From: Gordionus sp. m RMFG-2023
Lineage: Eukaryota; Nematomorpha; Gordioida; Chordodea; Parachordodidae
Direction: 5' to 3'
Assembly: GCF_954871325.1 (NCBI RefSeq)
Contig: NC_088775.1
Span: 791,473-855,472 of the forward strand
DNA length: 64,000 bases
Shown here: one piece after another, positions 1 to 13,000 of the stretch
How the letters are laid out: the number at the start of each line of letters is the position of its first letter
Position numbering within the stretch: position 1 is the first letter of the stretch
Notes under the pieces: model-generated
What the model was told of the DNA's origin: nothing
Database searches by the model: none
The model's input: only the letters and a program-made list of their open reading frames with translations
Position numbers and translations under genes: made by a program

Positions 1-2880
1 GATATGTTTACTACCCGTTTTTTTACTTTATGCTTGTCGCGAAACTTTATCAGAATCTCCATACGATAATAAAAATTTAGGTTATTTGTCTAAGAAAGAA
101 CTCCCAATTAAATGCTTCCACGTAAATGAATCGCTTAGAAGAAATGAAAAATTGAAAGTAATAGTGAGCACTAATCATTTAACGATAACGAATTTCTAGG
201 CTATATCAAAAATTTATTAACACAACTGTTATTAACTTTTATTGCAATTTCATTTTTCTACATTAATTGATAAATATATTTTAAATCGTTAAACACCATT
301 ACCCATTTTTGACCATATGCTTTACTATATTGGGGAAACATATTTTAAAAAAAACTTCAAAGAGATGCACAATTATTTCGATAGATTTCAAAGATATATC
401 CCACGTGAATGAAGGTTTCGATTACTAAGACAGTATGATAAGATTCTTATTTATATACACAAATAAATTTGCTAAAGACATCCAAAAATGAAAGCATGGA
501 GGAAAGGTACAGGCCGGAAAGCCCCTAATGTTACAATAAATGATAACTATCATTTTGAATAGCATTTATTCAATATTAAAAAATACAGTAAAACACTAAT
601 AATTTAAAGCGGAGTTGAAATAAAGGTTTTCATCCAAATTAAATACTTATGCCAATTTAATGGATGGGCACTTTACAATAGTAGTTGAAGATGAATTTTA
701 ATTATGACTCAAAATTTTGGTTAAGTATCAGTAAGTTGTTAAAATTATCAATAGTATAAATTATTCTAGTGTTTTGGAAGTATTTAAGTATAATACCCAT
801 ATTATTATATATGATTTTAATAAAATTAACCATTTTACAAAGTATGGAAATTTAGATATCAATGTAAAATTCAGGAATATTCAAATACATGCCATTTCTT
901 TTATTGATTGTTTATTACATTTGGCCAATTTGTTTTATTTAAATTAGAAAAGCTTATAAAAGGAATTTAAGAAATGACTGAAGAACGATTTCTGAAATAT
1001 AATATAAGAGTATATTATGGTAGGGAAGGAAAGAGATGATTGATTGTTTCTGGTTTTATAAAATTAATTTTCAAAATAAAAAAAATTAGATATACGCCTT
1101 GTCAAAAACCAGCTCCCGGTTAAATTAGCAACTTTTAAAAATTTATGGTCATAAAATTATTCAAAATAACTGGGGAGTAGCAAGTAATTTCTAAAAAATT
1201 CCAGGCTGGGTTTAAGTATTCAATGTTTCCAAGCTTAGTCTAACATAACTTTGTAGGACTGGTAAAAAAATAGAGAGAATATATATATATATAAATATCT
1301 TGCAATTTTGACACAAGAATATCGTAGGTATTATGTTTGAGGTTGATCTTTGAACTTATATCCAAACAAACAATTAATTTATATATAATGGCAAAATACC
1401 AAATATAAATAATATCTGAGAAATTAAAAGTAAAATTTTTTTCTTTATATTGTTTTTAAATAGACTATTTTCTTATACAAACAAAAATTTTAATTTCTTA
1501 TTTTAATAAATTTATTTGTACATTTTAACCTAATGAACTTTAAAGAAAAATACAATGTTGTGTTTGCAACTAGCCAAAAATTATTTAGAAATTAAAAGGA
1601 ATATAATTTATATTGTTAACTTGAATAATAAAATTGTTATAATATAGTTTATTACCTCTTTAATTTGAAAAAAAATTATTTTGATTATGGATTAGTTCCT
1701 TGATAAAATAAATTTTTATTTTATTTTAAATTCTGTATTATAACTATTCAATTTTTATAAATTTTTGTAAAATATAATCTGCGCTTTAACCCAAAATATA
1801 TGTGGGGAAAAGCTCAAAAAATTCATGGAGAATAAAAAGAGAATATTTCCTATGAAATCTCCTATATTAGTGTTAAAATTAATATCATCCATTTTAAAGT
1901 CTACTTTTATTTTTAAAATGAATATAATCTAAATCAAAATGAAAATATGAATCACAAATTTTAAGAAGATGACGAGGAAGATTTTGTTTATTGAAAAACA
2001 ACAAAAGCTATTATTATTACGGCGGATTCCCTTATGTGACACTGACAATTTCAACATCTGTAATTTGACAATTTTGAATAGAAATTAAAATATTATCAAA
2101 ATATCTATAATATAGTGAGAACTTAAAACATGAATATAAACATGTTAAATTAGAAATTAAAACGTCTTTTAGGATTATAAGGTAAGTTCGTCTATAGAGG
2201 ATAAGATTGACTGTTTTTCATCATTTATTGGTTGTGCTTTTAATTGTTTTAAAACATTGGGTTTTTCTAATTGGGTTTGAAAATGAATTGTTTTGTTCGG
2301 AGTAAACCCTGAATTCATATTGGCACAGGCGCGATAAATAAATACAGTAAGTTACCGATCGCGCGATTTGAGTTGAAAAAGTTAGTGACCGCGATTTTTC
2401 AAAAGCATTTAAATTATGTAATTTTTTTTTAAAAACACTAATAAATGGAAGTAATTATCTAAACGCCTTATATTTATAAACCTGTGTTTTTAACCCCACA
2501 GTTATTATTTTCATCCAAATAATAATAATAAATATAAAAATTGAAAATATGAATAATAAAACTATATAAATTAGTTAAAATTTTAATGAAAGTGAAATAG
2601 TCAATATATTATTTTTTTCCCAACAAGCTAATCCAAGATATAAATAGATTAAATAGAATTTTTTACAATTTTGATTAAGTTTATCATCAGATATAAATAA
2701 GATTTATATTTAATGATTTAAACCAAATAAATTTAGAAATTGAATGTTTGTTTGAATAAAAGGTTTGGTTAAAATGAAAAAAAAAATTAAATTTATTATT
2801 TAAAATTAAGGGCCATTATTTTATTTATTAATTTGAAATATTTAACTTAAAATTTAATTTGCATTTATATTTATATTAAG
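1..2880. other. 5' flank of microexon gene G1, no gene seen
   Basis: No coding region is visible. The stretch is collinear with about 47900-51690, the 5' flank of G4: the blocks near 960-1060 and 47930-48020, near 2190-2290 and 50690-50780, and near 2410-2520 and 50850-50950 read alike in the same order. A short CpG-rich patch around 2325-2395, with two GCGCGA-type words, has no counterpart in G4 and is probably an insertion. A degenerate block of about 200 bp, recognisable by a GTTGATCTTTGAACTT-like core, occurs around 1330, 3240 and 3460 and again upstream of G2, G3 and G4. Confidence 0.55.
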
Positions 2881-2948
2881 TTTATAATATTTCAAAATTT
2901 ACCCTAAAATAATATAATTTTTAATGAATAAATTTTTTGAACTTTATA
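2881..2948 (+). pseudogene. truncated copy of the leader and exon 1 of the microexon gene
   Basis: The conserved leader core AAAATTTACCCT (2894-2905) is followed by an ATG at 2924 and the codons for M-N-K-F, as in exon 1 of G3 and G4. Similarity then stops where a tRNA-derived SINE begins near 2950. This looks like the start of an extra gene copy cut short after the first few codons. The functional exon 1 of G1 lies 1.1 kb downstream. Confidence 0.6.
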
Positions 2949-2949
2949 T

Positions 2950-3165
2950 GGCCGGGGTGGCCTAATAAGTTATGGACATGTTTGGAAATAGAAGGACGCA
3001 GGTTCAATCCTGGTAAGGAGTATAAAAAATTTAGGTTTTTCTTCTATGACCGATATGTAAAGACATATGGTAAGATGAATTTCGGAGCTTAGAGATGACA
3101 CCTCTGTCACCGAATGGCCTGGATAGCCGGGTGCTAAGGATACTTGTCCAATAAACAAAATGAAG
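2950..3165 (+). repeat. tRNA-derived SINE
   Basis: The head reads like a tRNA: a GGCCGGGGTGGCCTAATAAG start with an A-box-like stretch, then GGTTCAATCCTGG, a good B box, about 50 bp downstream. This is the internal RNA polymerase III promoter layout of tRNA-derived SINEs. The remainder (to about 3165) holds a GC-richer body with a CACCGAATGGCCTGGATAGC stretch. I could not fix the target-site duplication, so the ends are approximate. Confidence 0.6.
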
Positions 3166-4050
3166 GAGACAATTGAAATATAAAATAAAATGAACGCGCT
3201 TATTTGACAGATTAGAATATAATAGGTATTATTTTGTTTAAGGTTGATTTTTGTACTTATCAAAACAAAAGGTATTATTTTGTTTAATTCCTTTGTACTT
3301 ATCAAAACAAATTTTTAATTTTTTATTTATATTATTAATATTTACATTTAAACGTGAATGAACTTAATCAAAAAAAATAAGAAGAAAAAAAAAATTTAGA
3401 TTAAAAGTGAAAAGTAAAATTTGTATTTTTTTTTACATTATTTTAAATAGACTCTTTTGATTAACTTAGTTTATGAGCTTATTCAAAATAACATTTAATT
3501 TCATATTTATAAATTTAATTTTTACATTTAAACTTGTCAAAACAATACAATATAAGGTTCGTAACCAGGAAAAAAAACATTTTAGAAATTAAAGGTGAAA
3601 TTTGTTTTTTTACGTTAAAAAAAACATTTCAATTTCTTTTTTATAAATTTAATATCTCATTTTAGCCTTTACTAATTTAAATTTTTAAATAAAAAATTTA
3701 ATGTTTGTTTGAAATAAGTTCAAAGAACAAGTTTTATCAAAATTATACTCTATTAAACCACAAATTTCCCTTTTAATTTGTTAAATATATTTTGGAAGTT
3801 TGAACCCTCTATTGTATTGTTTTGATAAAATTCATCTGGTTTAAATAAAAGAAAAATAAAATAAATATTAGATGTAATAAAAAAAATTATATAGTAAAAA
3901 TAAAAATTTTATATCAAAATATATTTAAAGGGGCCTTATTTTATTTTATAATTTTAAAATTATTCAAAAAAATTTATTTAACTTTAAATTTATTTTCATT
4001 ATTTATATCATATATATAATATTTAAAAATCTATTGTCAAATAATTTTTT
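3166..4050. promoter_or_regulatory. G1 upstream region with degenerate repeats
   Basis: This holds two or three diverged copies of the block seen upstream of every gene in the cluster, with words such as GAACTTAATCAAAA, ATACAATATAAGGTTCGTAA and TTTTAGAAATTAAA. The block recurs at 30300-30640 (reverse), 46600-46930 and 48330-48480. A promoter role is inferred only from position and recurrence; no TATA box can be singled out in such AT-rich DNA. Confidence 0.4.
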
Positions 4051-7000
4051 ATGATTAAATTTGTTCCCATATTCTTTTTGTTATTGACTTTCATTTCATT
4101 CTGCGACTTCAATGGTGATTAAAAAATTTTTTTTATAATTCATATAGAAAATAAATATAGAAAGATTATTTTAAAAATATGAATAATTAGTTAAAAACTG
4201 TCTTGATCGAGTTCTTTATTATAATTATAAGGCAGGTGCTTATCAAATAAATAAGTTTTAAAAGTATCACTGCTTGCTATTATGTATTAGTTGATTAATT
4301 TCAATTTTTTATTGCTTTAATTGTTAAGCCAGGTAAATGCTTTAAATATTACAGTTATTACTAAAGATTTAGTATTTAATTTTCCATATTAGTTAATAAA
4401 AAATATCTCTCGATTAATGAAAAAAATATTTCTTTTTTAAACTTTAATATGATTTATGATATTTAATGTCAATCTTTGTATAACTTTAACCATTCAATTG
4501 TGTCACAATATACAATACTATACATATAATACAAAATATATATTTTATTGATCTTTGGTTAATTAATTCATTCTTATTTGGTTATTATTTATTTATGATA
4601 AATCAAGATAAATTTATGAACTTAATGCACTTGCGTAGCTACGAAGAGGGAGGGGTTTAGGATTTGGACCCATCCCAGAGCAAATTTATTTTAGATTATA
4701 CGATAAAAAGACTTAAAAGGTGACGTTATATCTAACAAAGCCCATGAATATTTATATTTTTTCTGATTATATGTTTTGTGGAAGGATAACTATTGAAACT
4801 CTTCTGGATAGTATTATTATAAAATCTTTGAGATTAATCTATTATATTATAATAACATATTATGATGCATTTAAAATATATATTTATTATATATTATCGA
4901 AGATATGGTTCCTTCCAGAGCAATAATTCCAGGACTTTTATATTATAAGAAAAACAAATATGATTTTTAAGATGAACCCGGCCGAAGATCAGGCAAAAAG
5001 GCCCTAAGGCCCGTTAAAGGTGACCCCTCTAAGAAAAATTCCTAGCTACGCTTCCGACTTCAAAATAAATAAAAAATGTAGATATATCCTTTAAATAGAA
5101 AATGATAACGTAAAAATATTCATAAATATTAGGTAAAAGCCCTAAATCAAAAAATTATATTGTAACTATCTGCATCGATATTTTTAATAGGTTTACTTTC
5201 TTTAATTTTTTTTCTATGTTATATTATTCATATATAAAATTCCTCAAATTGAGATATATTCCCCCAATTTGCATAGATTTCAAGCTGTCAATTACATTCA
5301 TCCTTATTTATTATGATTGAACTTGGGGTTGCAATTTTATTAAACCGGTACGATCTTTTCAACAAAGATGATGATATTAATTTTATGTTATTTTGGTGAA
5401 TATTGGGAAGGCTAAGTTGGAAAAATTTTAAGATATGGATAAATTTTATTCAAACAACCTAAAATAAATATAATTTTTATCTATTTTTTTAAATGAACTT
5501 GAAATACAGTATAAAACTTTAGATTTATAATATAGATATCGTAATTTTAACCAAAATATCTTTCCTCAACTTATTTATAACTCTTTCTTATATAATTTCT
5601 TTCTAACCATTCTTATATCTCTAGTTCTCAATAATATTTTTATTTTTCAATTTTATTTCATTAACATTGTTCTTAAAAATTTTTTGAAATAAAATATTTT
5701 ATTTATTTAATTTTATAAAACAAATATTAATCTATGTAATAAAATTATTCAAAAATACATCTATCTATATAATTCATATATTAGCTGTAAAAAAAATATA
5801 TTACCATTTTTCTTTATTATTTTATAATTCTTTTTTCGAAATCCACCAATCAACAATAAGCATTATTGTTGATTGACTTCTATATATTAAAAAAATATTG
5901 TAATTTTTATTAAAAAAAACTAGAACAGTAATGTTTGCAATTATATTAAAAATGTACTATTTATTCAACAAAGATGTGCAATGATATTAATTAAGTTATT
6001 TTTGGCATTTGAATTTGTATACATAGATATGGATAAATTTATTTTAAACAACCTATAATAATAATTATATAAATTGGATTTTTCTTTTAGATGAGCTGAA
6101 AAGTATATTATTGAATATTTTATTTAAACTTTTCAAGAAGAGAAGAGAAGAGAAGAGAAGAGAAGAGAAGAGAAGAGAAGAGAGAGAGAAGAGAAGAGAA
6201 GAGAAGAGAAGAGAAGAGAAGAGAAGAGAAGAAGAAGAGAAGAGAAGAGAAGAGAAGAGAAGAGAAGAGAAGAGAAGAGAAGAGAAGAGAAGAGAAGAGA
6301 AGAGAAGAGAAGAGAAGAGAAGAGAAGAGAAGAGAAGAGAAGAGAAGAGAAGAGAAGAGAAGAGAAGAGAAGAGAATTTCAACAAAGATTAGTAATGATA
6401 CTAATTTTATGCTATTTTAGTGAGTTTAAGTTTTTATTTATAATTTAAATATTTACAAAAAATAAATAGAAGAACTTTTTTTTAAAAAACTATCATATAA
6501 TCAGTTAGAAACTGTTTAAATTGAGCCCAAAGGATATGATTTATTTTTAATTCTAGTTGCTAGGCAAGGTAACTGACTTCAAATATTACAGTTATTGTTA
6601 AAAGTTTGGCATTTAATTATCCATATTAAATATAAATTCTCTTTTTTTTATCGATGAATGAAAAAAATTAATTTTTATAAATTTTATTATGACTCTATTT
6701 AAAAATCTATCTTTGAAGTTTAATCTTGATAATTTATGTCGATCTCTGATGTATTAATAATTTTTTAAATTTGATTATCATTTATTTTATGATAAATCAA
6801 GACCAAAATGTTGAACAAGGTAAATAGAAATGATTATAAAGAATTATTTAAAATATTGGCTCAAATTAATCTGAAGAATTTTATAATGTCTGTGTTTTAT
6901 GACGAGTTCTAAGGCTGAGGTTTAAAGTGCTGATAAATTTAGGGTTGCCAATCAATAAATTTAACACCCACTTCTACAAGCCAATTCACATATTAATAAC

Positions 7001-10000
7001 TCATTAAAATATTGACTTAAATACATCTGAAGGATTATAATGTCTGTGTTTTATGATGAGTTCTAAGGCTGAGGTTTACAGTGCTGATAAATTTAGGGTT
7101 GCCAATGACAACAATGACTTCAACACCCACTTCTACAAGCAATTAAAATATTACATATTAAGAAATAATTAAAATATTGGCTCAAATTCATCTGAAGGAT
7201 TTTTAATGTCTGTATTTTATGACGAGTTCTAAGGCTGTGGTTCACAGTGCTGATAAATTTAGGGTTGTCAATGACAGCAATGACTTCAACACAAACCTTC
7301 TACAAGCCTAAATATTAATAACTCCATTAAAATATTTATTCACAATTTGTCTAGATCTTTTAAAATAATAAATCCATAGATTTTTCACAAGAAGTCTTGT
7401 CACCTCTATTTCAACGTACACATCGTATTTAAATGATTATGGCTTTAACTTTTTGGATCCATTCTAGTTTTAATCTTTCTTTCACATTTACCCATCACCT
7501 CTAAACTCTTAACCTTTATTTCCTGTAAGATTTTTTAGCTGTTTTTATCTCTTAAACTATATAGGATCATTTGTTGTATTATAGAACTGTATCTTTTTCA
7601 TTTTAATTTGTAAAGAATTCATTCGGCGAAGAGCACTTCTGATATATTTCTCTACCTCGTTAACTTTTAAACCATGCTTTTCTTGTATATCTGCTCAACT
7701 CATCAATCTTTCCTTCAAATCATCCTTTGTTTCAACAAGTATAGCTAAATCGATACCAGAAATTTAAGGTTATGTTAGAAGGGAATTGTATTTGCCCTAT
7801 TATTTTGTGGAGATATCAATGCAAAAGAAGGGCAGGCGATAAGGGGTCTCCTTATTTTATGTTATGATTATCATATTATGTGTATTTTAAAAGAGTTGGG
7901 TTCGAATAGCAGGGATAAATGTATGATGTATATTATGGATATTTGTTACAAAGGGACAAGGTTTCTTATTTAATGAAGACTATTTTAATGTTTAAATCTT
8001 TACATTCATAGTTTATTTATTTTCCTCTCTACTTTATCATCATAATGAATCTTAATTATTATTTATTAGTGGCTAGCAGAGTTGTTAATCTTTTTTTTTA
8101 AATATTTTCTCGTACTATTGTTAAATCACCAAAATTTAGCCAAAACGATTTCTTCAAGTTTTAACCTATGTTAGAATAAGCCTGAAAACTATTTAAGTTT
8201 TTTATGATAGATTTTGATATCCTCAAAATATTTTTGAAGGAGGTCTATTTATCACTAGTGCGTTGTTATACCGCTCTATTATAAATTATTTTTAAAAACG
8301 TCTAACCATATTTTATCTAGAAAATATTCATGTCTGAAGATTTTGCTTATAGATAATAGATGACACAAAGATTAACATCTGTTAGTAAAATGTCGATTGA
8401 TTTTAGCCCTTTTTTAAGATTGTTTCAAATCGTGACGTTTAATAACATCCCTTATTATTACATTTACTAATACCTATTTAGAACAGCTATTAGAATTTGA
8501 AAAATAAAGAAGACGAGTCAAAATATAGCCTTGAAGTTATTATCTCTTTTAGCATTAGGCTAGGATAAAATTTCTAGAATTTATTGAAATATTATATTAT
8601 GTACATTAAATAATTATTGAATTTGGTTTAAATTATAAACGTTCATATTTGTAAATAAACAAATAAAATTAAATAACTCACAGTTTTATTAAAAAAAATT
8701 CATTAATGTTATATATAGCACCCATACCATCATATGATTGCAAACTCACATTATGTCATTTATCAAAAAAAATATTTGCATGCTTTAGTGAATTAATACT
8801 AATGATGTACCTCCCAAGGACTAATTTATGTCAGGTCAGGCCTTGTTAGAGATTAAGTGCCAATCGATAGCATGTTGTCTTAACCCACAATAATTTTCTG
8901 GTTATAACTGAAAGTCTAGGAAGTTACAATTTTCCCTTTTTGCAAAAGTATGGATCATAATCTACTTGTGACGATAAAGAAAATATACGCAGCATCATCA
9001 CATTCATTAAATTTAAAATGTTTTTTTAACGGATTTAAATTCCGAATAAATATATCTGAAGCAGTTTTTAAATGCTAAAATAAATATAAAATTTTTCTTT
9101 TAAAAAAAAGAGTTTAAGATTAGATTAATTTGAGATTAAAATTTTTATTTATAATGAAATGAGGTTATTTTTATTTAATTTAAGATAGTGTTATTAAACG
9201 GCTAGTTATGAGTCGATTTTAACAACGGTTAGCTCAATATTTTATCTAGAATAGTATTACACAAGTTTGAAGATTATGTTTGTAGAAGGAACCAAAGTTT
9301 AGACTTCTATTACCAAATTCTCGAGGGCTTAAGCAATATTTTTCTGGCTAAAATATTGATTTTTAAAAATCACCTTAGTATTTAACACCATCTTTTTATT
9401 TTAAATAAAAATTAATCTTCATATTATTCATCCCACAATGTCTTTAATAGATATTTTCTGATGTCCTTATCAATATTTTATAGTTTTCTGTAAAATATAT
9501 AATTCGCTATACTTTTATTAAGATAAATAAATTAAAATTACTCACTTTATAAAAGATTATATTTGATATATTATATTATTTAGCAATTTTATGGATCTAT
9601 TATTAATAATTATCAGTGTTGTAAACGAACGAAGTTCGTTTTTTTGAAAAAAATGATGAACGGCGTTCTTTTTATTTTGTTCCTTTTTTATGACGAACGC
9701 ATCCGAATTTAACGTTCGTTCAATTTTAAAAATTTTTTTCTTTATTTGAAAAATTTAATATTTCCTAATTTTTTTAAAAAATGTATTACTTATATTTTTT
9801 AATCGGCTGTGTATTTCCTTTTCATATTTCAATTTTTTTAACACATAGTTTATTAATTTAAATATTATTGTTTATATTTTAATTTAATAGATTAGCATAA
9901 GCATGAATATTATTATTTAATCCTTATCATCTGATTCTAATAATCCCAGATGAATTATCATTACTATGGCCAAATATGATAAATGTTTTACATTAACATC

Positions 10001-13000
10001 CTATAGTGAAGGAACTAATCCAATGCTTACCAAGTGTAAAATGTGGTCAAAAAGTATTATATTGACAACACCACTAATTTGAGATTCAAAAATTATATTG
10101 TGATAGTTTGTTATATTTGGTTGTTAAATGATATTTAAAAATAATTAACTTTAGTTTATAAGTTAATTATTTTTTATAATTATTTGCCAGTTGCCATATA
10201 AATTCATTCATAAATATTTCTATTACTTATTTTCTCTACCTACTTCCTTACTTTAGAAAGACAAGGAAAAAAAGGTATAATATATTTTCATGGCAACTAA
10301 CAAGTATAAGAAGAATATAGCCTGATTAAATGGTGGATAGTTATTCTGGAATAATGACAAATTCGGAATACACTCAGATTGTTTCGAAGTTTCTCCATTT
10401 TAAACAATTATCTGAGGGCGTTTTTTTTAATTTTGATTAAAATATATTTTTACCCGAAAATAAATTCCAGCATTTAAAGAGATATGTTCATTGATCTAGA
10501 TTGGGTCAAAAGTTCCGATTTATATCTTTTTCTGAAAAAGTTTTTACTTATCACATGCTTAAAATTATTTACGTTAAAATCGGGAATTTCAAATTAAAAC
10601 AATCTTCATAATAAAAAATTAGTTTAGAATTGAGAAATTTCGAATCACCGGGTTTCGTCCTTATTCTAGATTGATTTATAGCATAATACTTTACTTTTCT
10701 TTGTTTGCTGTCGTAGACAAATTGTCAGTTATTAAGCCATTCTTTTTTTCATTTTAGCTAGATCGCTTCTAATGATTTGGCCAAGTAATGTTATTACAAT
10801 ACTAAACGTTACCAATTTATTAGTATTGTTGAACAACTCAAGATTTTTAAAAAGGGCTAACTCATTTTATCCAGGAAAATATTATGCGGGCCTAAAGATT
10901 TTGCACATAAATGGAACATAAGATTGGACATCTATTGGCGTAATTTGGACCCTTATGCAATATTTTCCTGGCTATAATATTGAGTCAGTCTTTTTAAAAA
11001 ATCGGCTTAAATCTGGCCTTTTAACAAGACTATATATATTAAACTCTACCAAGACGAATTAATACTACGTTAAAAATTCAAAAAACGTAGTTAAACTGGA
11101 TGCTGTTAAATGATAATTTTTTTTAAATTTAATAATATTAGAAATGATTAATGTGTATTCCATTTTTTAAAGTTCTATTAGCAATTTTTTAATACTTTAT
11201 TTAATTATATGTAAATGTATGTATACATTAAAAGAATTTCACAACTAATTATTATAATAATAATATTAATAACAACAACTAATTATGATAATACTTAACA
11301 TTGTTGCATATATAATTTAGTGTATGTAAATTAAACAATGGATTTAAACATGTATTCCTTATATTAAATATTTAAAGTAAACATGCATTCAATCTATTAC
11401 ATATATTTCATCCTTCTTCTTATCTATATTAAAGGGTGATAAATTAATTTCTTATCAGTTCTGGCTAGTGACCTTTTCATGAAGGCCAAATAGGGTCGAT
11501 TTGGGTTTACCACTACATTTAGTAAACGATATCAGTGTCTTCATTTATTTTGTTTTTTGAAGTGTTTTCGACTATCATGGTATAGGAAGATATAATATTA
11601 GTTTTGATTAAAGAATATAGATGGTATAGGTAGCATTGCTTTGATACGTCCTCTCTAGGGTATTTAATCTCAGAATTGTCAAATCTATGTATCGAATAGT
11701 TGATATGTCTTCCTCCATAACTAATCTTGCTTTAGTCAAAATGTCATTGGTCCTGTTCTTTCCATTTGCTAAGCTCTCCATCTCTCCGAGTATAATAGAA
11801 TAACATTTTTTTTAATTAATAATTTTGTTTACAAAATACCTTGTATTCTAGACTTTGAAATGGTAGTGGAAGGGTATAAGTATTATCTAAAAATATTATT
11901 GGGTTATCCAAAAATTGTAAAAAGTCTTAATAATGCATTTCTTATTTAGTTAAAAATACCTACATAATTTTGGTGTATCTGGCCACTTATAGAAACTATT
12001 TATTATCACCTACTATATCTCTTCATTTAAATGTTCCGCTTACCCTTTCCTCGGGATTATGTATTTAAAATAAATTATACTTTATAACTTGTAATTCGAT
12101 GTCTTCATTAACATTTGTCCAACAAATATTACCTTGGGCTAAAAATTTTCCCTGAAGAGGATTTATAGTTCTTAGTCCCCAAATATAATCCTGACTCTAT
12201 TTGAGATTATTCTGTCATTGATAAAGCGGTATAAGATCCTTCATCTATAAATTTCGGACAACCGGTTTTTATGTAACGTAAAACATACGAGATTAGTGGG
12301 TCGTTTGTTGTTTGAGATCATATATCTTGCGCCGAGATAAATTGTGAAGTAACCGCTACTACTAAATTAAGTTTTAATTTTTCTACAGATTTGTCCTTTT
12401 ACCATAATTTATACTTATGTTACAGCTTAAACGGATTGCGATAGAGATTATAATTTGTTCCACCGTGAGGAGCAACTTAGCTGAGTATTGCCTCGAGCAA
12501 TTCAAAGCCAGTTTCTTCAAAAGATATTGTCTGGTATAATCTATTACTATTAGAAAGGAGGTAATCAACGGAACGAACAATAAATAGATAATTCCAATCT
12601 TTTTTGAGTGTAAAGGGTTGGTAGAGGCATGCACAGACTGTCTGAAGCCCTACTTTGAAGATTTTCACAGGTTTCATGTCGGACACAAATATATTATTAA
12701 AAGTATAAATATCCTCAATAATACCAATATCTTTTGTTACATAAAAATATCAATCAGATATATTGATGTCTTTTTAACATATTCATCTCTATATATATAC
12801 AATTATATCAACATTTTTTTCGGCATCAATCTTATAAACTATTTTTATAATAAAATCACAATAATTTTTAAATTCAATTGTGTTTAACTTTATTTTTTAA
12901 TATGTTTAAAACTGAATAAAAATTATACGTATAAAAATTAAATAAAATGCAACTTTATGAGAATATTAATTAGATTATAGAAATTATCATACTTTTACTT

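Larger units (their letters stand above)
7331..10256. other. G1 intron 3, repeat remnants only
   Basis: No exon conserved with the paralogues was found here except near the end, where the block before exon 4 is shared by all four genes (for example TTATTTGCCAGTTGCCATAT near 10181-10200). Diverged MITE copies lie at about 8256-8450 and 9186-9390, and a further possible hAT-type insertion at 9614-10075. Confidence 0.5.

Noticed and set aside
6065-6392. Long Lys/Arg/Glu-rich and Leu/Ser/Phe-rich frames on both strands (also at 16708-17165)
   Set aside because: They are translations of the GAGAA pentanucleotide arrays in all frames, with no conserved context.
6900-7300. A 6-nt or 15-nt microexon inside the tandem unit (GCTGAG or TGCTGATAAATTTAG before G)
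   Set aside because: The first would give an in-frame stop in phase 1 and the second lacks a GT donor in all copies.
7840-7925. tRNA gene or SINE around GGGTTCGAATAGCAGGGAT
   Set aside because: A B-box-like word is present, but there is no matching A box or acceptor stem.
12383-12887. Frames of 69-89 codons on both strands
   Set aside because: They overlap one another on opposite strands, show no recognisable motif and lie in a G1-specific insert rich in mobile-element debris.
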